Shown here: positions 1 to 10,800 of the stretch, piece by piece
How positions within the stretch are numbered: the stretch's first letter is position 1
Layout of the letters: the number at the start of each line of letters is the position of its first letter
Assembly: GCA_002081555.1 (NCBI GenBank)
Contig: MZNV01001423.1
Coordinates: 1-20,678, forward strand
Length of the DNA stretch: 20,678 nucleotides
Reading direction: 5' to 3'
DNA from: Protostelium mycophagum
Lineage: Eukaryota; Evosea; Variosea; Protosteliida; Protosteliaceae
The notes under the pieces: generated by a model
Told to the model about the DNA's origin: nothing
The model's database searches: none
Seen by the model: the letters and a program-made list of their open reading frames with translations, nothing else
Program-made: the position numbers and the translations under genes

Positions 1-75
1 CATCTCTTGTCGACATAACCCCCAATGGAAGTTGTGGCTGCCTCTATAATCTCTTTGAGGTAAGGACAATCGAAC
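1..75. other. possible partial exon at window edge
   Basis: Both strands are open here, so the call is weak. On the minus strand a frame reads FDCPYLKEIIEAATTSIGG and runs off the window edge, which looks protein-like. On the plus strand a frame ends in CTTTGAG followed by GTAAGG, a good splice donor at about position 60. The segment could be the first exon of a neighbour transcribed leftwards, or an upstream exon of the gene that starts at 150. I cannot choose between these. Confidence 0.25.
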
Positions 76-149
76 GGAGCAAGAAAAAATCTCCAGATGA
101 AAAATAATGATCGTTTTGTGATCTTGCGACAATCCGATCAACTCTCCCC

Positions 150-1907
150 ATGCAACGACTAGTGCCACGGCTCCAAACAAATAGACCTATCACACATAAA
201 TTGTCACCAGATCAGATCGGTGAATTTAAAACAAGAGGGTTTTTAATAATACCCCAATTAATCCCATCGGAACTCTTAGACAACCATAAGAAGCAGGTAT
301 TCGATAGATCTATCGGTCAAGGATCATCTAATTTCTGTAGGTCAGAGTATTCGCGAGAAAGTATGGCGTTGATGAGAACGATCCAACAACCTGGCACAAT
401 GTGAGATCGTGATTTCCACATAGTATTGATAGGAAGCATCAGATGAAGAACATTAGCAACAAAGCGCAGATGATTGAGTACATACATGGGGAAGCACTAA
501 ATCACATCAGACAACTGCATTCCGTTCACGATATCTTTCATCAACTCTACAAACGTGAGTTTCGAAGTGTTCATTTTCAGTATTAATTCATACATCGTCA
601 ACACTCCTTGTCTATGATTTTGCAATATTCCTTATGATACATTGCGATCTGAGGATCTTTATTTGTTCCCATCAGTAAAGAAAAATAAAGACAAAATGGA
701 TGCCTTACAGAAGACATTCGGTACTCCATTCTAAATTCTTTTTCGAAAAGCTGTTACGAATAGATTTTAAATCTGAGGAGAATTCTGCCCAGCACAAGAT
801 ATTGTGATGACGTGTACAGATACGTACTGCGATGTCGTAGACCCATTGTGGCCAAACTTGATCGATAGGTTTGACCCCTCAAAGATGTTTCTATTTTTAG
901 ATCGCGTTGCATTCAGACCGCCAGACTTTGAGGTCAGTTGTAGACAAAATAATTTCAAAATAATAACGATAAATTATATTTTTTATTTCGAAACATTTTC
1001 GACTTTTTAATTCAAATCTCAATATTCCCGCCATTTTTAACTTCAAATTGCCAGAAAAACTTCTTTTTCCCAGGATCTCTCACATTTCCCAGGAAACACA
1101 GAGCGAACAGAAGGTCCACATCGCGGCCAATCCTTACAACATGTTCGATCTACACCTGCAGACCTCTGTTCCCAGAATGAAGTATTGGCAGCCGATTCGT
1201 GGAATGATCTCGGTCAACGACAATCTACAACGAGACACTGGAGGGCTCATGCTCATGACCGGTTTTCACAAGGAATTTGAAGATTATTTCAGTGTAGGTT
1301 TTTCATTGTAGATGAATATTTCTTACGTAACTTTCCAAGAATTGTATCAATCCAATAAATTTTGATAAAAAGAAATAAAGACGAATATTTATTGATGACG
1401 TCAAAGTTGAGGAGACCAGATCGGTTACGGAGGTCAGGTCATCAGGTGTTGACGGCAGACGAAATCGATTTCTCCCGCCTTGAGTTCATACCGTTGAAGC
1501 AAGGTGACATGGTATTATGGGACTGGAGGGTCCCTTACACGCAAGAACAGAAGAATCTTTCTGGAAAATTCCAAGAGTCCATCTACATCGCGCCGCTCCC
1601 AGGTGACGAATTTGACGTAAACAAAGCGAAAACAATTTTTTGAATTTCTTTCATAAATGCAAATATTTCGACCTTTTTTTCTGCTTGAGAAAAATTCTGA
1701 CCCGTTTTAGATGTAAATATCAACAGGAAATACGTTGTGAAAGAACAAATGAAGCTCCTCGAGACGGGCCAACACCCACACTCCACCCCTTCTAAATTTC
1801 GTTTCTTGGAGACAGAAAATTTCCAACCATTTTCCTGGAATGATCTTGGAAAAGAATTGGCGGGAAAAGGGGTCAGGGAGAGGGTGACCGGAAATCGAAG
1901 TCGATAA
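150..1907 (+). CDS. phytanoyl-CoA dioxygenase (PhyH)-like protein
   Basis: Seven exons (150-296, 341-400, 443-554, 793-932, 1093-1291, 1438-1602, 1711-1907) sum to 1020 nt, which is 339 residues plus a stop. The N-terminus carries the usual 'Q...F...GF..IP.LI' start of the fold. The core reads WQPIRGMISVNDN, DTGGLMLMTGFHKEF and later GDMVLWDWRVPY, which is the layout of PhyH-family Fe(II)/2-oxoglutarate oxygenases. That family hydroxylates fatty acyl-CoAs or small metabolites. The expected iron ligands look altered: the HxD position reads H-L-Q, and the usual distal His after 'LWDWR.P' is Tyr. The gene may therefore be a divergent or non-catalytic member; this rests on alignment by eye. The start is the first ATG in frame with the family N-terminus. 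The gene ends 212 bp before the transporter on the same strand. Confidence 0.72.
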
Positions 1908-2119
1908 AAGTGGAATTTTTTTGAGATTTTTCTTTATGGCTTTTCCTCAGGGTGTGGCCGTACGGTATCTTGACGTGAGATCACGGTACGTAACCGTGGG
2001 ATTGATGTAAAATTAACACCACGCACCGGATAAAATCCGAAAATATTGATTGCGGAACGCCCGAAATCGTCATCATCTTTTCAAACACATGCGAGTAACC
2101 TCGCACCTCTAACGTGTTT
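1908..2119. promoter_or_regulatory. short intergenic region, likely transporter promoter
   Basis: These 212 bp separate two plus-strand genes and must hold the end of the first transcript and the promoter of the second. The clearest element is the inverted repeat CACGGT-N5-ACCGTG at 1982-1998. The same half-sites and spacing recur in an archease intron at 15321-15337. Confidence 0.35.
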
Positions 2120-4565
2120 ATGAAGATATCCATCAACACTGCAAACGTCAATACACAGAATGATGATCGGCTATCTTCACGGCAAAAATGGATCGTTATC
2201 GGTGCCTTCATAAGCACTATCTTTGTCAACGTGGGCAGAAGGGATCTCAATTCGGCTTTATCCGATCTATTACAGGTGATTTTAACGCTGTAAATAAAGT
2301 ATGTTTTTCTAATACAAAATTATTAGGACTTGCAGCTTCCAAAAACAAAATATGGAATCCTGAGCAGTTGCCAATCAGGAGCCTATTCTTTGAGGTGATG
2401 ATCACGAGATGATACCAATTGTTCAACCGACATTTTTCAAATGATTGATCTTCTCAGTAAATTATTTGGCGGGATGGCAGCCGATTATTATTTCGGTCCT
2501 AGAGGCATGTTAGTCGTCGCGCTAGCAGCTTCAGGCTTGGCCAGTATTTGCTTCAGTTTTTGTACAGAGGTAATTTGAAGAAGAGAATCGACCGCTGATG
2601 TTTTCCCGCCAAAATAGAAAATTGAAAATAACAGGTTTATCTGTTCATGTTTTTTTGGACGTTAAACGGTTTGGCACAAGGAATAAGCTGGATTCCAATT
2701 GCAAAAGTAAAAACATTTCAATTTTCAAAAAATCTCGTCCTCTTCATCTCGAAAAATATCTCTTGCTGATCTACAACATTGTAGATGCTGACGAGATGGT
2801 TCCACGAAAAAGAGCGGGCAACAAGCTGGGCCATCGCGTCTTCAGCACAACAATTAGGTGGTGCTCTGATCGCTATAGCGGGAGGCTATGTCTCTCTCAA
2901 TTTTGGATGGAGGTATTAGTGATTTTTAACCTAAAATTTCAAAGAAAATTCTTCACAGAAAATTCAAGTGATCTATTTTTGGCCCAGTTTATACTTCACA
3001 AAAGATTTATTTTCTTTCATCAAGTTATCCAACTCACATCGTTCGACAAAAAATCTCGTTTTTCCCGCCCACATAAATGACTCGTTGTAGATACACGATG
3101 GCCATCGCAGGGACATCAGTTTTTTTTTCTGCGTTTGTACCTCTACTCATCATGAGTGAATCCCCCGAGTCCGAAGGACTCAACCCTAAGAGAACGGATG
3201 ATTCTATTTCTCCGGTAAATCTCCATGAAATTTCAAGTTATGCTTGACAAAATTTCTTGATGCTATTTATGGCGGATTTTTTGTGGCTGCGGTTATGTTG
3301 TACAGAATTTTCCGATTATTTTTCTTCAAATTTCTCTGAAATTTCTAGAGACCAGATCATCCTGACGAGTCAGAGCCGAAGGAAGGTCAGAGAATGAGTG
3401 CGCTGGATCTTGTCTACAAGCAGCCAATAAGTTGGCTTCTTGCCTTTTCTACTTTTGCCCTCTACGTCGTCCGAACTGCCGTACTCGACTGGTAACAGTC
3501 CTTTGAAATTTGAATATGAATTTTGGCGGGAAAATGACGGCAACAGGGTCATCTTATTGTTGATGGAGAATCGTGAACAGAAGCAGCACGAGGCCGCTTC
3601 TTGTGTTTTTTGGTTTGAGATTTTTGGTTTCTTAGGTAAAATTTTTCACATTTTTACAAATTTTTTTACAGAGATAAAAAATAAAATGTAATCAAGACCC
3701 ATAATCGAAAATTAAAATAAATAAAATATCTCAAATCTTCCAAAAATTTAAAAATAAAAACGGTCAGGAGGATTTATGGCGAGTATACTGAGTGACAGAG
3801 TCTGGCTGGGAAATAGAATACCAGTCATACAACATATGTCTTGCGGTCTGGTCATCTCCGTACGTAATTTGAAATTTCATCTAAATCTACTTGCCATTTC
3901 TATTGTTTATATTTTATGTTGAGCAAAAGTGAGGAATCTGGCAAGAAATTTCAACAATATATCATGCAAAAACTCAAAACAAATCCAACTTCAACTTGAA
4001 TTCCACTGAAATTTCCAGACTTACGTATTATGGCAATACCCCAGTATGACCTATTTTGGGAACTGGGTGATTGTGTCTATAATTGGATTCTTTATATACG
4101 GACCTCAGACGCTTCTCACAGTCGCCGCGACTGAGCTTGTCGACAGGAGGGCCACGGGTAAAATTTCATGAAGATTTTATTATTTTTCTGTTTGATTTTG
4201 TTGACGAAATTTAATTTTTTTGTAAAAGAAATCATCCAAAAATCGAAAAAAATGCAATTGAATCCTGAAAAATTTTTCACCGCAAAAAAATTCCAATTTT
4301 GGAAATAAAGATTTCAGGGACTATTTTGGGTCTTATCGGGGCTTTTTCGGGTCTCGGTTCAGTTTTCGCCGGAATGCCACTAGGTTCGTCACCTCGTTGT
4401 AGATAGACAGATACACCATCATGACATCATATAGGATATCTTCAGAAGAGATACGGCTGGGACGCGTTCTGTGCTTTGATGGTGCTCTTCAGCATGCTGC
4501 TGACTGCATCATTGTATTTGATCAATCACGGATATTGCCAAAGGAAGTTGAAGAGTAAAGATTGA
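2120..4565 (+). CDS. major facilitator transporter, organophosphate/SLC37-like
   Basis: Twelve exons (2120-2275, 2327-2394, 2458-2569, 2635-2706, 2785-2912, 3091-3214, 3349-3491, 3547-3635, 3768-3859, 4019-4157, 4318-4383, 4435-4565) sum to 1320 nt, giving 439 residues, and all phases match. The translation alternates hydrophobic helices with MFS loop signatures: KLFGGMAADYYFGPRGM after helix 2 (G-x3-D-x-x-GxR type), then WFHEKERATSW and AQQLGGALIAIAGGYV, then a second half with GGFMASILSDRVWLGNR and RRATGTILGLIGAFSGLGS. The pattern fits the organophosphate:phosphate antiporter branch (GlpT, UhpT, SLC37), which exchanges sugar or glycerol phosphates for phosphate. Which membrane and substrate apply cannot be read from the sequence. 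About twelve membrane spans with a charged central loop near 3200-3400 are expected. The start ATG opens a short polar N-terminus just before the first helix. Confidence 0.85.
2601..2614. repeat. E2F-like intronic 14-mer, first of six exact copies
   Basis: TTTTCCCGCCAAAA lies here in transporter intron 3. Exact copies, counting both orientations, are at 3521-3534, 6259-6272, 8755-8768, 10585-10598 and 13325-13338. All six are inside introns. Shorter versions (TTCCCGCC core) are at 1025, 3061, 6394, 8041, 9875, 10849 and 18951. The core matches the known E2F/DP consensus; any regulatory role is inference. Confidence 0.55.
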
Positions 4566-4809
4566 GTTTGGCGCCTTTTTGTTACCGTAGTCACCGTGTG
4601 TACCACGATTCGTGTAATGCGATCTACAACAGTGTAGAACGTCAAATGGATGAAGAATATAGGATCCTTGGCCTCCTTTCTGCCATACGAAACATTATAT
4701 TGCTGTTTGGCAGAGTCGTTTTCGACAAAAGAGCGCCAAATTTTGAATCCCGCGTAAATTTGAATTTCAAATAGTAAACACACAGATAACACGCCTTGTT
4801 TTTACATTT
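4566..4809. other. convergent intergenic region
   Basis: This 244-bp gap separates the stops of two genes that face each other. It holds the inverted repeat TCTACAACAGTGTAGA at 4623-4638, which could form a short hairpin near both transcript ends. Open frames here have no recognisable similarity and I do not call a gene. Confidence 0.4.
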
Positions 4810-7800
4810 TCAGAAGAACCATCCCTTCTTCTTTTTAGGCTCCTTCTCCTTCTTCTTCTTGTCCTTATCGACCGACTTTCTCGATGATGACGGTGATGAT
4901 GACAGTTCATTAGAAGGATTCGAGCTCATGCTAATGTCTTTCACCATCACGGGGGAGGTGGGATGGGAATGGGGATGCTGCGAGATTTCAGGGAAATTTC
5001 GATGGATATACTTGAAAACTTACTGGTGCGGGTTGCATCATGGGCATGATGGAAGTGTGAACTCTGGTCATAATCAATAAAAATGACAGGCATGACGGTG
5101 TTTTTGCTTTAGAAAAGAATAGTTGAGGAGCTCACCTCTTGCTCTTCACGTCTGGGGCGGAGACAGAGCTCACCGGATGTCTCAATTGTGATTGTGAACT
5201 GATGATCTTCACTTCGACTTCGGATTTACTGTCGTCCACTTCGGTCTCGTCATATGACCCCTCTGAAACCTAGAACCGTCAATACTTTGTTTTTTTTTCA
5301 AAGTGGATACAAAATTCCAACCGTCGAGAAATAAAACTCACCTCTTCTGTGTGATCATCTTCGTAATCATTACTGACGATCTCCATGAATGCTGGGTCCA
5401 GTACTTGTCTCCATCTTCCCGCGTTTCTCCTCAGTGTAGTCTGGAGGTGTTTTACTGGAGGCTGTGGGCCCATATCATGGCATAGGGTGCTCTTTCCCTT
5501 CAGTGCTTGGGACATTATATCGTCTGGTTTCATGTCAGTACATCGTCATATTTGTCAAAGTTCTATTATAAAATGGAGGGATTATTTGACATGTGATGTC
5601 TTGATTATTGCAATGAGATGTCATACCCAAATGCCCGTTCTCTGTCAGTCTTTGGGAAATCATTTTGGGATCCATGCTGTCAGCCTTCTCTTTCTCCTCA
5701 AAAATGATTTGTTTCTGTACCTCCATCATTCCCTTGGGCCCTCTTGACTCGTCCTGTCAAAAATGTCAGAGTGACATCCCGCTGTCAAAAACGTCACCTT
5801 CATGGAGAATTTCGCGTTACGTGGGGAGAATGACATGGATGTCTTCCTTGTTGATTGAACCATCTCTACATTCTTCATCAAAATTGGCTCGGTCCAAGGA
5901 ATCAATGCTCCATAACCATAATCAGACCAATGTCCTGCGAGTTTTCAGAGAAATTTCCGTTGATGATGGATCGATTATGGGTGGGGAAATTCCATTTTCT
6001 AATTTACCGATGAGGATGGGCCGCTTTCGTTTATAAATTCTGGGTTTAATTGTGGTGATGTATCTATTTTTGTGAATCCATCTACATCGTTGTAGAACCC
6101 TTACCTTGACCCTTCTTTGTCTGAAATTATGACGATTTTCACCCCAAAAAATTCGGCAGCGGCGACAAGCGCAAAAGCATCGACCCATTTCCCTGTAGAT
6201 TTTTAATTTCACAAACTTAGAATGATATGTATATATATATTTGATTTTCAAATGTATTTTTTGGCGGGAAAAAAGAATAGAGATATCAACCTTCGGATTC
6301 AGCTTGGTCACAATAATCATCCCACGATGTCACATATTCACATAACATACTCCCATCTCTCTGTTTTTCTTCAATTCAACTTTCAAAAAATCATTTTGGC
6401 GGGAGATTTTTTCTTTCACGGAAATACCGTAGACCTCCTCGTCAATTACCGTGACTCACCAGCTTAAAGTGGGGGTGGTTAGTAAGCCAGCCAGCGATAG
6501 ACTTGCGAACAAAATTGTAACGGTCCTCAATGTAAAATAATTGCACAGACAACGCCCTCATCAAATTGTCTGGGTCACGTTCGGTGTAACTCAAATGTGC
6601 TGCGAAATTTCAGCGTTGTAGAGGGTCAAAAATGTGGCGGGTTGTAGATGGTACGTACGTAAGACCCCTAGTTTCTCGATGCGGTCGTTGAGGATTTTTC
6701 TTTGTTGTACGGCCTCTTGCTCATCCACAGGGGTAGCATTTTCTGCGAAATTTCAGGTCGTGTTCTCAGAACCCAAAAATTCCCGGAAAACTCACCGGCA
6801 AAAGTGGTGTACTGAATGAATTCTTCAAATGGGATGTAAAAATCCGTGGGGACATCGTGCTCATTCTCCTCATTCGCATCTACAACGAGTCAAAAACAAT
6901 TTCACAGAAAGTTTCCAGCCCCACGGTAATAACCGCATGACTCGCGTTAATTTCACGTAAGTTTATGAGATGTTAAAACTCACTCTGAACCACATTGATG
7001 ATGAATGGACTTCCGCTGATGTGCCTCATCGTGTTTGATCCCTCTATGGAAATCTGCACACTACAATGGTGTAGACCCAATGTTTTGGGTGCGTAACGAA
7101 TTCTCCATGAAATTTCATGGGAACCTTCGATGAGGATTTCGGGCTCGTTTTCTATTTCCACATGGAGTTTAAGACGTTGACCGTTGATAGGCTGGTGATT
7201 CAAATTTAGGCGGGAAAACACAGAAAATTCGGCGAAATTTCCACGGACGGCCTGGTGTGCGCCTTCACCGTCGTAGACGTAAACTGTCAAATGTCAAATT
7301 GAGACAAAAGAGTACAAGTGGCGATCTACAATTGTCGTATAAAATGAGTCATGATATCTTACCTCTCGCCCTTATGATATCAGCCATCGTTTTGAATTGT
7401 TCATCGCTTTTTCTGATCCAATCTTCGGTCTGTGACATCAGTGCTCCCAAAGTCTGCAATTATCAGTTTCATTTCTATGAAACCAATGACGTCATCAGAT
7501 TTTTAATTGAGATTTCTGGAATCTTTCTGATCGAGATAAAAACGGAAAATTCTTGGAAATATCTTGAAATCTTCTTGGAAATATCTTTGAAATTTCACAC
7601 CTTTTTCTGTGCAGAATTGGTCAAATTGTCTCGCTTTTTGAGCTCGGGGTTAAGTCTAAAATAAGAAAATAATGGCCGGTCGTCAAGAGGAGAATCTATT
7701 AATAGATCACCCCGATTGGCGTCTTGATACCGAGATGACATGGACCTGTCACGAATGTCAGAATGGCATGTCATCTTCACGACGTCGTATGAGATGTACA

Positions 7801-10800
7801 ATGACATGTCACTACCATCTGATAATGTCTCATCAACACATCACATGCGACATGATGCAATGATTTCTTGATTACCTAATGATGGCATGTGTTTCTTCTG
7901 ATGCAAGTGCGAGATCAATCACCTCGTTCAGGAAACTGAAATTTCCATGAGATTTCGACGAAATTTGTCAAAATTTACCTTATGAAACCATCACCATGCA
8001 TCTGCTTCGATGATCTGATTCCTGATGGCTTCAGAAAAATTTCCCGCCAAAAACAAATTTTCAAATTTCGAACCTGTCCCCATGGAGATGACCATGTCTA
8101 TCTCCCTCTCATAACCCCATATGTTGAATGCTTCCGTGATACTCAGTTCAGTGGGGGAACTTGTAAAAATACTTCCATCTACAAAGCAATGCTCATCTAC
8201 AACGAGTCAATTTTTATCATTGTTTTTAAAACCAAATATTATGATGACAATATATTTATAATGTTTGACATTTTAGTTGTAATTCGTTGTAGATGAGTCA
8301 CCTTTCTGGGAAAATGGGAAAATCCCGGGAGTGGCCGTGGTTGCCCTGGCAGCCTCCCATAGTTTATATCTATTCTCTATGTGCAAGTATGTTCTCCTGG
8401 CATTCGGGTAATTACCCAACAATACGGGTGAATTCAATTGATTCACGTCACCCGCCACGACGAATACCTGCGTTAATTAACGTGAAATGTCGCGGTAAGG
8501 TTGTGGAAATTTCATGTGAAATCTGTGAAAATAAAAATAAAAAATAATTAAAAACGGGAGATTATTTCGGATCTAAAAATAAACCTTTGGGGTGGTATTG
8601 TGTGCTGCTGACGTCATCAGGTCGGGGGCGTCTCCAAATGCGTGGTCTCTCAGCAACTTCTCGTAATCGTCGGCATTGTATTTTGACCCAAACATCGCTC
8701 CAAAGAGGCGACTCCCTGTGATATCTCAATTTTTCTACAATACAATTTTTGAACTTTTCCCGCCAAAATTGAAATTTGAAATTCGAATGGACCTACCGAT
8801 CAGCTTCTGTAATAACGGCTTCTTCTTCAGCAGACCTGGTAGTGTCCTGAAGACCTCTCGTTGGTCCTCTATGCTTCTGAAAAATGGAGAAGGGCTTGTT
8901 ATGGACGTGTGGAGCGTATTATTCAACCCAGGGTGAAGGCCCAAGGGAGATGACGCCTCTGACACGTGTCAAAATCACAGAATCTCGATCCATCTACAAC
9001 GCTATGCGCAAGAAAATTCCGGGAAATTTCGCCGAAAATCGGGTGAAAACTCACTGTCGATCAAGATGGAATTATGTGCTGTTGAAGGCAGCGAAATTTT
9101 TGCCTGTTGATTCACCAAAAAGCTGAGGGCTAGCGGGCCAGACGCCCCGACACCACATATAAGGTCAAACATTTGGGACACCTCCAGCCCCGTCAGTTGG
9201 GTGAGGCGCTCCAGCATCTGGACTTGCAATGCCGCTCGGAAACCACCACCATCTAAACTGTGATGGTTCAGAATGATTTTTCTGGGAAATTTCCGTGACT
9301 TTTTCAGGATTCATCCAAAAGTCTCACGGGAAAATCCCGTCTACAACGTTGTAAAAGGTCACCTGAGTATACGGATTGCGCCGCTTCCGGGAACGGCGGG
9401 AATGTTTGGGATGAGGTCTGCCTCTTCCAAGCAAAGAGGACAAGCTATGGAGAATATATCTTCCTCATCTTCGGATAGATGTCCACTGTCCTCTTTTTGC
9501 ATCTGGTCGATGGTATAAAACTCCAAGATGCAGTACCTGTGGGAAGTCAGGGAAGAGGTTACGCCACGGGGACTTTCGGGGTTGATAACGTTTAATTAAA
9601 ATCGAATTATTTTTGGAAATCCAAAATGTGTTTCGTGTTTTGCAACTCCATTGTAGATTATGAAATAAAAAATGCATAAAATATATAAATAAATCCTACC
9701 TGCAGAAAGAATGTCCACAAGTGAGAAGACAATCTTGTTTGTTCTTTAGACACAAGAAGCACTTTCCCTTGGGTAAGTTGGAATCGTTGACTGCGCCGTT
9801 GAGGATTCCTTGTCTAAATATGAAAAGTCTCTCCTTGTAAAATTCCACCCCGGTCATCTACAACCAGTCAGATGTTTTCCCGCCAATTTTATGATTGTAT
9901 ATCGTGAGATCATAAGAATCTCGTTATTCCCGCGGAATGTATCTTCAATCACACTTGAGTTGCAGATGGTCGTGACCAAATTTTTACAGAGAATTCCGAA
10001 ATTTCGCGGAAATTTCAGACCTTGCGGAGTCTCAAAATGGTGGTAAGCATTGTCTCCCTCAGGTGTTCCTCTGGGTAAGGATCATCGAACCTGTGTGCTC
10101 CCAACAACTCCTCCACTTCTATAATTTTTTTAATTTTCTTTTGAAATAAATTAAAATAATTAATAATTAATGATTAAAATTAAAATAATTAAAATTAAAA
10201 TGAATTGTTATAAATAAAATAAAAAGAATAAAATCGGTTCCTTCGCTGAGAAATTTTTAAATCTCGAAATGAAATTCACAAAAATAAATAAATAATAGAC
10301 AGTTGTAGAATACCTGGCTCCTTCGCTGAAGACTGCCTGCGCTTTCCCGCCTTGCCGAATTGATCGTCGTTATATGTTGTCTGTACAGTGGAGGCAAAAC
10401 TCTTGAATGGACTTCTAGACATAGAAGCAGATGGCTTGATGGTGAGTGACTGTATCTGTTAGAAAGATGCAATTGTAATGTGTTTGACGTAATGATGACG
10501 TCACATGATCATGACAAAACTTACCGGAGATGAAACCATGGAAGCTGTCCGGCTCACATTCTGCGAATTTTCAGCAAAACAATCTTTTCCCGCCAAAACG
10601 ATCCGATCTTCCCGGAATCTTCTCACCTTACTGGACTTGCTCGAAGTGTATCCTTGGGGCGCATTGGTGTGACTAATGTTGAATCTGTGGACATCGTGTG
10701 TTCCCCATTCCTGAGTACATACGTGTCCTCTTAACACGGCTTCACAAGGTGTCCTTCTGTGAATCCTGCTAATCAATTCGCGCAGGAGATGGATGGTTGT

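Noticed and set aside
5385-6036. Two plus-strand open frames of about 120 codons
   Set aside because: They run antisense to well-supported exons of the giant minus-strand gene and cross its splice sites.
7700-7860. Dense TGACA/TGTCA words suggesting a homeodomain-site cluster
   Set aside because: Most lie in minus-strand introns where TGAC is the likely branch-point core near acceptors, so splicing is the simpler explanation.
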